The position numbers were made by a program, and so were the translations under genes. DNA of 9,505 nt from DASPKW01 sp038244055 (GTDB lineage Bacteria > Planctomycetota > Phycisphaerae > Tepidisphaerales > Tepidisphaeraceae): NCBI GenBank assembly GCA_038244055.1, contig JBBRTW010000268.1:1-9505 (forward strand), given 5' to 3'. Every line of letters starts with the position of its first letter. Position 1 is the first letter of the stretch. This document shows positions 1 through 6,293 of the stretch, one piece after another. A model generated the notes under the pieces. The model was not told the DNA's origin. It was given only the letters and a program-made list of their open reading frames with translations, and did not search any database.

Positions 1-798
1 ATCGTGGCGGCGCTGGTCATCTCCATCGTGATGATTATCGCGGTGGTCAATACCCAGAGAAAAAACGCCGAAGAAGCCGCCAAGCCCAAGATCATCATGC
101 AGGACCCCGGCGGTTCGGCTCCCAAGTCCAAGGGCAACAGCATCTTCGACATGCCCAACAATCGCGAGTCCAAGGGAGGCGCAAGCACGGCAACTCCAAC
201 CGTCGCACCCACGCCCAGGGTTGCGCCAACGGTCGCCGTCACGCCAATGCCCAGGAGCGGCGATTCGGATGTCGTCACCGCCCAACCCGAAATCGACCCG
301 AAGAAATCGGATCCAAAATATGAAGGCATTTACGAAGCCAGCCTGATCATCGAGAGCAACCCCGCCAACGGCATCGCCCGGCTTATCGAGGCCAAGCCGG
401 ATCATCCCCAATACGCCAAGGATATCGATGACTTCATCGAAAAGGGCCTCGATCGCCTCTGGTGGAAGCGCATCAGCGAGTTGATGTCGGAAAAGGCCGA
501 TTGCCAGAAGGAAATCGTGGACAAAAAGGTCGAACTGTCCCAGGCCTCCGACCCCGCATTCAAGGATGGTTTGCAGAAAAAGATCGCCAAGTTGGAAGAG
601 CGCCGCGAACGTGCTGAAGTCGGCATCAAGGCAATGAAATATCAGGGCGCGACTTCACCGGGCGACATGACCGACTCCCAGATCGCCGCCCACCGCGCCC
701 AGCGCGATCCCGAAGAGTTCAAGGAATGGCGCGGCGAAGTGCTGGGTTACATCAAGCGCTCGCATGGGCTGACCTTGCCGTGGGGCGCGGCGCGGTGA
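1..798 (+). CDS. Membrane-anchored protein with coiled-coil C-terminal region, 5' end missing
   Basis: The frame is open from base 1, so the true start probably lies before the window; the GTG at base 4 is the first possible start inside it but has no visible ribosome site. The visible 265 codons begin with a hydrophobic stretch (about residues 3-18, VAALVISIVMIIAVV) followed by basic residues, as expected for a single membrane anchor. Residues ~25-100 are a low-complexity Pro/Thr/Ala linker. Residues ~105-265 form a soluble, highly charged domain with two Trp at about 145-146 (DRLWWKR) and a Lys/Glu-rich, probably coiled-coil segment at about 150-210. I do not recognise the family. The gene converges on the FecR-like gene with 37 bp between the two stop codons. 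A helical periplasmic or cytoplasmic domain on a tether is all that can be inferred; topology is not decided. Confidence 0.75.
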   Translation: MVAALVISIVMIIAVVNTQRKNAEEAAKPKIIMQDPGGSAPKSKGNSIFDMPNNRESKGGASTATPTVAPTPRVAPTVAVTPMPRSGDSDVVTAQPEIDPKKSDPKYEGIYEASLIIESNPANGIARLIEAKPDHPQYAKDIDDFIEKGLDRLWWKRISELMSEKADCQKEIVDKKVELSQASDPAFKDGLQKKIAKLEERRERAEVGIKAMKYQGATSPGDMTDSQIAAHRAQRDPEEFKEWRGEVLGYIKRSHGLTLPWGAAR

Positions 799-835
799 CT
801 TGAAACAGGCGAACTCCGCCGCAACGCTCGGCGCT

Positions 836-1900
836 TCACGGGGATTTCGCGACAGACATAACCGACGCCTTCACCACCCAATATTCATTGCCAATCGAGG
901 AATATGTGACCGACGCCCTGCGCTTCGGCGCCATCGCGGCAATGAAGGTGGACTTCTTCCCATCGAGAAGAATGATTGCCTCCCTTTCACCCGTCTTCGA
1001 GCCGATCCGAAACGTCGTCTGGCTCTCAGTCTCATCCCCCTTTTTGTGGCGAAGGACAAAGCGCCCGGCTTCCAGGTCCACCGACTCTATCCAGCCATCC
1101 CGGATTTGATTGTCGGGGGTCACGGGCGGCCGGGGGCGGTCGGGTTCCGGGCCGAAAGTGCGGCTTTGGCCCGCGGAGAGTGTGAACGACTTGCCTTCGC
1201 CGTCGAATCGCACGCTTCCGGCGGCGACCGATACAAAGAGATTGCGGGGCGATTGAAGCGATACGGTGAATTGAGTGCCCAGCACGGTGACCGATCCGGC
1301 GGGCGTGTCAATTCGAAATTGGCCGCCGCCCTGGGCGACCTGGAACTGCCCGCCGCCGGAAACGAGTTGGAGAACCTGCCGGATGCCGTCCGCGCGCCCG
1401 TGCAGCGTCAGCACGGTGGAAGGTTCGAGCGTGGCGTGGGACCCATCGGACAGATCGATCACCGCCGGCGCGGGCCCGGCGACGCTGAGCGTGGCTCCAT
1501 CGGCGATGCGATCCCCCGGATGGCCTTCGACCGTGACAGTTCCCGACGCCACGCGTGCCGTCGGTAATGAGGGCGGGCGGTTGAGGTAGAACAGGGCCGT
1601 GGTAATGACACCGGCCAAAAGCACCGCCGCCAGAGCCAGGCGGCGCGGGCGGTTGATCGCGAAAACCGACCCGAGACGATGGAGAATTGTTCCGCGCGAA
1701 GTGTGCGGGCGCGGTTTAAGCGCGTCCGCCTCGCCGCGGCCAAGGCGGTGCAGATGGGTCTCGATGAGGATGCCATGAACGAAGCGCGCGCGCGCGGCGG
1801 GATCCGCTTCGAGCGCTTGCCGCAGTTGGACGGATTGCTCCTCGGAAATCTCTCCGAGCAGGTAGGCATCGAGAAGGTGGTCGAAAGAATCGAGATTCAT
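836..1900 (-). CDS. FecR-like transmembrane regulator (putative anti-sigma factor) with extra C-terminal domain
   Basis: 354 residues. The N-terminus (about 1-55, LLDAYLLGEISEEQ then a run of helices) resembles the cytoplasmic anti-sigma segment common in planctomycete FecR proteins. A membrane helix lies at about 88-107. A FecR domain occupies ~115-250 and carries the family signature FRIDTPAGSVTVLGTQFTV at 195-213. Residues ~268-350 are a further domain homologous to the secreted protein encoded at 2563-2907 (shared GEREA, LLDGK and spaced G-E-W-K positions). The start ATG overlaps the sigma stop codon as ATGA, so the two are probably translationally coupled. FecR proteins usually sit in the membrane and hold or modulate their partner ECF sigma factor in response to a signal outside the cytoplasm; that role here is inferred from the pairing. 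Ligand unknown. Confidence 0.9.
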   Translation of the reverse strand: MNLDSFDHLLDAYLLGEISEEQSVQLRQALEADPAARARFVHGILIETHLHRLGRGEADALKPRPHTSRGTILHRLGSVFAINRPRRLALAAVLLAGVITTALFYLNRPPSLPTARVASGTVTVEGHPGDRIADGATLSVAGPAPAVIDLSDGSHATLEPSTVLTLHGRADGIRQVLQLVSGGGQFQVAQGGGQFRIDTPAGSVTVLGTQFTVSLQSPRNLFVSVAAGSVRFDGEGKSFTLSAGQSRTFGPEPDRPRPPVTPDNQIRDGWIESVDLEAGRFVLRHKKGDETESQTTFRIGSKTGEREAIILLDGKKSTFIAAMAPKRRASVTYSSIGNEYWVVKASVMSVAKSP

Positions 1901-2430
1901 TCGGGGGCCTCATCCCGGCGTAGTCCGCGTCCGACACAGTCGGCCAGCGCGCGGCGAGCGCGCGAAAGCGCGACTTTGATGGAAGCGGGCGTCCACGACA
2001 GCGAGCTGGCGATCTCATCGATCGATTTTTGGCCGCTGTAACGCAAATCGATGATCGTGCGAACGCGATCCGTCAGGCGGTCGAGACACTCGCGCAGAAG
2101 CTTGAGCCGGCAATGGTTGTCCGCGGGAGTCGGGGCCTGCTCGGAAAAGGCCAGATCCACCGCGTCGGCGAATTTCTCCAGGTGGATTTCATGCCGGTTG
2201 CGGGTGGACTGGCGGCGATAATGGTCGGCCACGCGATGCCGCGCCAGACCGCGCGCCCAGGGAATGAAGTTGGCGGGATCCGTTCCGCGCTGGGCCTCGG
2301 TCAGAATCGACACCCCGATATCCTGGAGAATGTCCTCGGCGGCGTTGTGGTCGCGGGTAAGGGCGAAGACATACCCATAGAGCGTATCGCGATGCTGGAC
2401 GAACTGGCGGGCAAGGTCGCTGGACTCCAT
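1897..2430 (-). CDS. ECF-type RNA polymerase sigma factor
   Basis: 177 residues from the chosen start MESSDLARQF. Region 2 spans about 7-75, with the region 2.2 core HNAAEDILQDIGVSIL at 29-44 and the DNA-melting/-10 part around NFIPWARGLARHRVADHYRR (54-73). Region 4 spans ~108-165, with a helix-turn-helix in SIDEIASSLSWTPASIKVAL (136-155). There is no region 1 or 3, as in ECF sigmas; the style matches planctomycete/verrucomicrobial ECF proteins. The frame stays open to an ATG at 2526, but that longer start would read through the hairpin at 2471-2500, whereas the ATG at 2428-2430 has AGAGGG seven bases upstream. The gene is followed by the FecR-like gene with an ATGA overlap. It should direct RNA polymerase to a small regulon controlled by that FecR partner; targets unknown. 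Confidence 0.92.
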   Translation of the reverse strand: MESSDLARQFVQHRDTLYGYVFALTRDHNAAEDILQDIGVSILTEAQRGTDPANFIPWARGLARHRVADHYRRQSTRNRHEIHLEKFADAVDLAFSEQAPTPADNHCRLKLLRECLDRLTDRVRTIIDLRYSGQKSIDEIASSLSWTPASIKVALSRARRALADCVGRGLRRDEAPE

Positions 2431-2437
2431 CGGCAAG

Positions 2438-2443
2438 CCCTCT
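2438..2443 (-). promoter_or_regulatory. Ribosome binding site deciding the sigma factor start
   Basis: On the minus strand AGAGGG is followed by seven bases and then ATG at 2430-2428. This supports the 177-residue sigma product over the in-frame upstream ATG at 2526, which would place a 12-bp hairpin inside the coding sequence and add 32 residues unlike the family's usual start. Confidence 0.65.
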
Positions 2444-2470
2444 TTGGCCCGGGACGCTGAAAGAGACAAA

Positions 2471-2500
2471 CGACCGCACCGCGGGATCGCGGTGCGGTCG
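2471..2500 (-). terminator. Strong hairpin between secreted-protein gene and sigma gene
   Basis: A perfect 12-bp GC-rich stem (CGACCGCACCGC and its complement) closes on a 6-base loop (GGGATC). On the minus strand it is followed by TTTGTCTCTTT, an interrupted U-tract. It lies 62 bp after the stop of the small secreted-protein gene and 40 bp before the sigma start. The simplest reading is an intrinsic terminator for the upstream gene. Because the sigma gene is only 40 bp on, it could instead be a partial terminator or attenuator that sets the ratio between secreted protein and sigma factor. Confidence 0.6.
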
Positions 2501-2562
2501 TCATCGTAATTGGAAATGGCGGACATGATTTGCGGCCATTATGGAGCCGACGATCCAGTGGT

Positions 2563-2907
2563 CTACTTCTCCCCGGACGTGACTTCGACCTTCGTCGCCC
2601 ACAATTCCTTGCCAACGGTGATGGAGGAGACCGATGCCTTGCGGCCCGGCTTGATCGCCGACTCCAGGCTCGCCCGCTTGCCATCGAGCAGGACGGTGGC
2701 CTCCCTCTCGCCGACGTTCACGCCAAACCTGAACGTCCACTGGCTCTCGTTCTTTCCGCCGAGCACGAAGCTTCCGCCCTTCAGGTCGATAGAGTGGACA
2801 TAGCCGTTGGCGATATCATTCGCCTTTTCATCCGCGGCCCGTCCGCTGGACGCATTGATAAAAGCCAAGGCGAGGATGGCCGCCGCCAATGTGAGAGTGT
2901 AGCGCAT
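2563..2907 (-). CDS. Small secreted protein homologous to the FecR C-terminal domain
   Basis: 114 residues from MRYTLTLAAAILALAF, a typical signal peptide with probable cleavage after about residue 23-25 (SSGRAA|D). The start is set by AAGGA nine bases before the ATG; an open frame runs further upstream to 3009 but with no signal-like or convincing coding sequence. The mature part (about 33-112) aligns almost end to end with residues 268-350 of the FecR-like protein: GYVHSIDLKGGSFVL against GWIESVDLEAGRFVL, then GEREA, LLDGK and an ungapped last 20 residues. By hand I count close to half identical positions, with one 4-residue gap. No known domain is recognised. It lies directly upstream of sigma and FecR on the same strand, so a role as ligand, decoy or sensor partner of the FecR domain is a reasonable inference, not shown. 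Confidence 0.85.
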   Translation of the reverse strand: MRYTLTLAAAILALAFINASSGRAADEKANDIANGYVHSIDLKGGSFVLGGKNESQWTFRFGVNVGEREATVLLDGKRASLESAIKPGRKASVSSITVGKELWATKVEVTSGEK

Positions 2908-2950
2908 ACAATCGTATCCTTGACGCCGAAGCGCCGGTGAAATGTTCCCT

Positions 2951-2988
2951 GCCGCTCGCGGGGGTGGAATCCACAAAAAACGAGCGGC
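2951..2988 (-). repeat. Nested inverted repeat upstream of the secreted-protein gene
   Basis: GCCGCTCG at 2951-2958 pairs with CGAGCGGC at 2981-2988. Inside the loop is a second palindrome, GTGGAATCCAC, at 2964-2974. The element is 44-81 bp before the start codon of the secreted protein, in the only sizeable gap (2908-3104) of the minus-strand group. It could be an operator, a 5' leader structure or chance; on the minus strand the first arm is followed by six T, but these lie inside the loop and so do not make a standard terminator. Confidence 0.35.
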
Positions 2989-3104
2989 TACTTGCCTCTT
3001 CATAGACAAGGCGTGGCGGGCGGCGAAAGGTTAGCCCCATATTTTCGGATTTCGGCTCGATCCGGGTCGCATGAACAAATCCATTTCAGTCATGCAATCC
3101 AAAT

Positions 3105-3920
3105 CTACCACTCCACCGTCTCCAGATACCTCTGAATATCCCCCGCCGAGTGGAAGCGGTCGAGTATCAGCGTGTCGCGCAGGCCCCGGATGATGTCTTT
3201 GACCACCTTCGGCTGCTTGGCGTAGTTCTCCCGCCCGCCGACCAGGGTGTGGAAGACCATCACCAGGTTCAGCACATCCTTATGAATCTTCGCCTTTGAA
3301 GGTTTGCCCAGGTCGAAGAAATCGAGCAGCTTGACTTCGAAATCGATCCCCCGCCGCCGGATCATGATGTTGTCATCGTGAATATCTCCGTGGTACTCAC
3401 CGCGGGCATGGATCGGTGCGATCCCCCGCACCAGCGCGTACAACACATGCAGCGCTTCGAAAGTCGTCAGCCGATGCTTCAACTGCTGCTTCAAGAACTC
3501 GCTGAGCTTTTTTCCCTCCACCAGTTCCGAGACGACCACCACCACCTTCTTCCGCCGCACATACGTCGTCTCCTGATGGTGATACTGCATCAGGATCGGG
3601 CAGTGCCGAAGGGCATCGAGCTTGCGCGCGTAGGCGATGGCCGCCTTCCCCTGCGGATCGCGGTGCGGGTAATAAAACTTGGCGGCCCGCCGAATCCCCG
3701 TCGCCTTTTCGATGATGACGTAAACCTCACCCTCCCAGCCGCCGCCCAGAAAATGCTCGACGACATATTTCCCCGCCACGCTCTTGCCCGCGGGGAAATC
3801 GAATCGCCTGGGTTTTCGGCTGGGACGATAAACCACGACCCTGGGCCTCCGCGGTAGCCGCGACGACGCCCTCGGCGACAGCCGCTGCACGAGCCTGGGT
3901 GAATCTATTCCGTACCCCAT
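3105..3920 (-). CDS. Atypical short protein kinase-like protein
   Basis: 271 residues from MGYGIDSPRLV, chosen because AAGGTG lies five bases before that ATG; an upstream in-frame ATG at 3968 would add 16 residues. An Arg-rich tail (about 1-45) precedes the kinase fold. Visible kinase elements are a glycine loop LGGGWEGEVY (58-67), the ATP lysine in AAKFYY (K81), a catalytic loop YHGDIHDDN with D179 and N184, and DFF instead of DFG (D200). The HRD arginine is glycine, so this is a non-RD kinase. Only about 12 residues separate DFF from HKDVLNLVMVFHTLVGG, which looks like the alpha-F region; no APE motif or normal activation segment is seen. Such a layout recalls RIO, Kdo and aminoglycoside kinases as much as Ser/Thr kinases. 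All ATP and catalytic residues are present, so activity is plausible. Substrate unknown. It diverges from the gene at 4185. Confidence 0.85.
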   Translation of the reverse strand: MGYGIDSPRLVQRLSPRASSRLPRRPRVVVYRPSRKPRRFDFPAGKSVAGKYVVEHFLGGGWEGEVYVIIEKATGIRRAAKFYYPHRDPQGKAAIAYARKLDALRHCPILMQYHHQETTYVRRKKVVVVVSELVEGKKLSEFLKQQLKHRLTTFEALHVLYALVRGIAPIHARGEYHGDIHDDNIMIRRRGIDFEVKLLDFFDLGKPSKAKIHKDVLNLVMVFHTLVGGRENYAKQPKVVKDIIRGLRDTLILDRFHSAGDIQRYLETVEW

Positions 3921-4184
3921 CCGATCACCTTCGGTTGACCATCGCCGGAGCCGGGCGATAGCGGGCATTCCCCTTCAGGATCGAGGGCAGACATTTAAGG
4001 ACTCCATCGCTAAAATCGCGATGAGTTTGCTGACCGAACCCTCGAAAACAAGGCCGTGGTTCTGGTAACTTCCCCTAAGCGGCGTCGCGCGTCAATCCGA
4101 ACCCTTGCCAACCAACAGGCCAAAAGAGAATTCCACCCCGTTTATAACGCGCCTGACGGCTCGTTTACGGTAGAATGGAGAAAC
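3921..4184. other. Divergent intergenic region
   Basis: About 260 bp separates the minus-strand kinase start from the plus-strand membrane-protein start, so promoters for both directions should lie here. I see an imperfect hairpin (CATCGC at 4005-4010, GCGATG at 4018-4023) and an AT-rich TTTATAAC near 4141, but no convincing -35/-10 pair. An open frame from a GTG at 4056 runs in frame into the membrane protein, without a ribosome site or conserved-looking sequence. Confidence 0.4.
3926..3931 (-). promoter_or_regulatory. Ribosome binding site deciding the short kinase start
   Basis: On the minus strand AAGGTG sits five bases before the ATG at 3920-3918. For the alternative upstream ATG at 3968 the purine run GAAGGGG ends only one base away, too close for normal initiation. 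Confidence 0.6.
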
Positions 4185-4577
4185 ATGGATTTCCTTAAAA
4201 CCATGACGGGCAAAGTAGTTAGCGGAATCGCCGGCCTGGTGATCGTCCTGGGCGGCATTTCCTGGTATCGCATGGATTCCGATACCAAATCCATGCTATT
4301 AGGCGGCACCGGTAAGATTGTCTCCTGGTTTTTCATCGTTCTGCTGGTTCCCTGGGCCACTTTCTTCGTCATTAGCTGGGTGGACCGATTTCGCTCGAAT
4401 GCCGCCGGCGGTGCCCTGGTCTTTGCCTACACTCTGCTGGAGGCGCTTTTGCTGCTGTGGCTGTTTGACTGGCGCCTGACCGGTTCCACCGCCTGGACCT
4501 TCTTCGTCGTAGGGACGTTGGTGGCCGGGGTGTATAATCTTCTGTTGTGCGACTGGATCGCGGAGAGATTTGCCTGA
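4185..4577 (+). CDS. Small four-helix integral membrane protein
   Basis: 130 residues from MDFLKTMTGK; the ATG is preceded by GGAG four bases upstream. An in-frame GTG at 4056 could extend it by 43 residues, but that stretch is basic, unlike a leader, and has no ribosome site. Four hydrophobic segments are visible: about 12-28 (VSGIAGLVIVLGGISWY), 44-65 (rich in W and F), 77-95 (LEALLLLWLFDW) and 103-122. No catalytic or metal-binding motif is seen and I do not recognise the family. It is the first gene of the plus-strand run and ends 24 bp before the zinc-ribbon kinase start, so the two are probably co-transcribed. A membrane partner or target of that kinase is a plausible inference only. 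Confidence 0.8.
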   Translation: MDFLKTMTGKVVSGIAGLVIVLGGISWYRMDSDTKSMLLGGTGKIVSWFFIVLLVPWATFFVISWVDRFRSNAAGGALVFAYTLLEALLLLWLFDWRLTGSTAWTFFVVGTLVAGVYNLLLCDWIAERFA

Positions 4578-4601
4578 CCCCATGACCCTCGGGAGTCGTC
4601 G

Positions 4602-5660
4602 ATGCCCACAACCAATCAACGAGTCAGCGAATACATCCTCGTCGAGAAAATCGGCGGCGGAACGTTCGGCGAAGTCTGGAAAGCCCACCACCATGTGTGG
4701 ACCGACCAGCTCGTCGCCATCAAGATTCCCACCGACCCGCAATACGTGCGCAATCTTCAGCGCGAAGGCGCGGCCATCCACGGCCTGCAACATCCCAACA
4801 TCGTCCGCGCCATCGGATTCGATCCCTATTCCGATCCCCCCTACCTAACGATGGAATTCGTCCCCGGCACCAGTCTCCGGCCGCTCATCAAGCGCCGCGA
4901 GATCAAGCCCGAGCAGGCCGTCAACATCATGAAGCAGATGCTCGCCGGCCTGGCCTACGCGCACGACCAGGGCCTCATCCACCGCGACGTCAAGCCCGAG
5001 AACATCCTCATCCACGAGCGCTGCGGCCGCGATGGCTACGGCGTCGAGGGCTGCATCAAGGTCACCGATTTCGGTCTCGGCAAAGCCGCCACCAAAACCG
5101 CGGTCGGCTCGATCGTCTATTCCACCGATGCCAGCGCCGGCGGCGAAATCGCCGGGACGCTCGACTACATGGCCCCCGAGCAGCGCGGCGGCGGCGAAAT
5201 CGATAAACGCGCGGACCTGTACGCCTGCGGCGTGGTCCTCTATGAACTGCTCACCGGCGAGCGCCCGGCCGGCACCGATCTGCCTTCGGATATCAATCCC
5301 AAGGTGCCCAAGTGGCTGGATGAAGTGTTCAAGCGCTCCTATGCCCGTCTCGATAAGCGATATGCATCGGCCCAGGATTTCATGAAAGCCCTGTCGGCCG
5401 CCGCGCCGCCCCCCATTCCCACCCTCCAGCCGCCCAAGCTCGGCCTGGGCACAGTGCCGCCCCCAATCCCGCCGACCGCGCGGGCCAACTGCCCGCACTG
5501 CCGCCAGCCGATCGCCAACGATGACAATTTCTGCATGCACTGCGGCGTGCAGGTGGTGTCGCAGGTGCGCCGCTGCCAGAAGTGCGGCGCATACCCCGAC
5601 CCGCGCGACCGCTACTGTATTTTGTGCGGGGAAGAACTCCCCTCCCCCGCAATGGCGTAA
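4602..5660 (+). CDS. Ser/Thr protein kinase with C-terminal double zinc ribbon
   Basis: 352 residues; GGGAG lies six bases before the ATG. Residues ~10-265 form a complete Hanks-type kinase: glycine loop GGGTFGEV (18-25), ATP lysine K41 in VAIK, likely alpha-C glutamate E55, HRDVKPEN at 127-134, DFG at 156-158, APE at 191-193 and the alpha-F DLYACGVVLYELLTG. All catalytic residues are present. Between the catalytic loop and DFG there is an insert of about nine residues containing two Cys (141 and 151). No transmembrane helix is seen, so it should be cytoplasmic. A Pro-rich linker (~268-292) contains PPPIP twice. Two zinc ribbons follow: C297/C300/C311/C314 and C325/C328/C339/C342, each CX2CX10CX2C. 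The kinase should phosphorylate Ser/Thr on local partners; the ribbons probably serve as a docking or sensing module. Its neighbours encode membrane proteins that also end in zinc ribbons. Confidence 0.93.
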   Translation: MPTTNQRVSEYILVEKIGGGTFGEVWKAHHHVWTDQLVAIKIPTDPQYVRNLQREGAAIHGLQHPNIVRAIGFDPYSDPPYLTMEFVPGTSLRPLIKRREIKPEQAVNIMKQMLAGLAYAHDQGLIHRDVKPENILIHERCGRDGYGVEGCIKVTDFGLGKAATKTAVGSIVYSTDASAGGEIAGTLDYMAPEQRGGGEIDKRADLYACGVVLYELLTGERPAGTDLPSDINPKVPKWLDEVFKRSYARLDKRYASAQDFMKALSAAAPPPIPTLQPPKLGLGTVPPPIPPTARANCPHCRQPIANDDNFCMHCGVQVVSQVRRCQKCGAYPDPRDRYCILCGEELPSPAMA

Positions 5661-5698
5661 GAGTTTGATGGAGGCATGAACGGCACAAGGAAGTCAAC

Positions 5699-6052
5699 AT
5701 GCATGTGATCCCCATATTCATGATCGCCATCGTCGTCTTCGTCCTGGTCGGAGTCTTCGTCTTCGTCGTGGTCATCCGCGCCCTGGCCGGCCTCTTCATC
5801 GGCCAGACCAATCAAAGCGCCCTCGGCCAGCGCCGCCCCAGCGGCGCGATTCAAATTGCCCCCCTGCCGCACCACCCACAGGCCACGACGGTCGTCCCCC
5901 CCGCCCCAGCCGTGGCCCCCGCCGGCGCTCGCGTCTGCTCCTACGAACTCTGCCGCTCGCCCAACGATGCCTCCGCCCAATTCTGCCGCCGCTGCGGCCG
6001 GGAACTCGCCCCTGTCCCACAAGCACGCGCCCGCCACGCCGCGGTATGGTGA
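5699..6052 (+). CDS. Single-helix membrane protein with C-terminal zinc ribbon
   Basis: 117 residues; AAGGA lies seven bases before the ATG, and the kinase stop is 38 bp upstream. The N-terminus is one long hydrophobic segment (about 4-33, Val/Phe/Ile-rich). A Pro/Ala-rich linker follows (~45-78) and then a compact zinc ribbon with C80, C85, C96 and C99 (CX4CX10CX2C, ending FCRRCGREL). The short run before the helix and the Arg following it suggest the linker and ribbon are cytoplasmic. No enzymatic motif is present. The ribbon spacing is identical to that at the end of the 318-residue protein encoded at 6294-7250. It is likely a membrane-tethered adaptor acting with the adjacent zinc-ribbon kinase; this is inference from context. 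Confidence 0.82.
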   Translation: MHVIPIFMIAIVVFVLVGVFVFVVVIRALAGLFIGQTNQSALGQRRPSGAIQIAPLPHHPQATTVVPPAPAVAPAGARVCSYELCRSPNDASAQFCRRCGRELAPVPQARARHAAVW

Positions 6053-6060
6053 AACGATTT

Positions 6061-6274
6061 TCAAACACGAAGGCACGAAGAAAGCCCATTAGCCACAGAT
6101 AAACACAGATATGCACAGATGAATTGACAGAAAAGAGAGAAGTGGAGGAAATAGAATCGGGCAGCGGATTGAAAAGCAACTGGATGTTACTCCAGTCCTC
6201 TCTTTTTTCTGTGTTCATCTGTGTCAATCTGTGGCTAATGGGCTTTCTTCGTGCCTTTGTGTCTTCGTGGTTTA
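6061..6274. repeat. Large imperfect inverted repeat with internal ~10-bp units
   Basis: The left arm (about 6061-6140) and right arm (about 6197-6274) are reverse complements with a 31-bp perfect core: 6070-6100 against 6227-6257, containing GCACGAAGAAAGCCCATTAG. Outside the core the arms diverge but still share CACGAAG, ACACAGAT and AGAGAG blocks. Within each arm ACAGAT recurs about every 10 bp. The spacer (6141-6196) shows no gene. This fills the 241-bp gap between two zinc-ribbon membrane genes and ends about 20 bp before the next start. Repeats built from CCACGAAG and CCACAGAT blocks are a familiar intergenic type in environmental bacterial genomes; mechanism of spread unknown. As RNA it would form a long hairpin. 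Confidence 0.85.
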
Positions 6275-6293
6275 ACCCCTGGATGATCAAGCA

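Noticed and set aside
800..1567. 255-residue plus-strand open frame
   Set aside because: It lies opposite the FecR-like gene, is rich in Arg/Gly/Ala and shows no domain; it is a shadow of the GC-rich antisense gene.
2921..2948. ECF-like promoter on the minus strand: GGAAC (2948-2944), 18 bases, CGTCA (2925-2921)
   Set aside because: The -10 part is only 13 bases before the start codon, so transcription would begin after the ribosome site. The spacer is also about one base longer than usual.
3069..3095. Terminator after the short kinase gene (GCATGA / TCATGC)
   Set aside because: Only a 6-bp stem with a 15-base loop and no T-tract on the minus strand.
4845..5540. 231-residue minus-strand open frame
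   Set aside because: It is antisense to the well-supported zinc-ribbon kinase, and its Gly/Ala/Asp-rich translation follows from GC-rich codons of that gene.
6061..6274. Insertion sequence or MITE with terminal inverted repeats
   Set aside because: The arms are reverse complements, but I see no transposase and no target-site duplication, so I leave it as a repeat.
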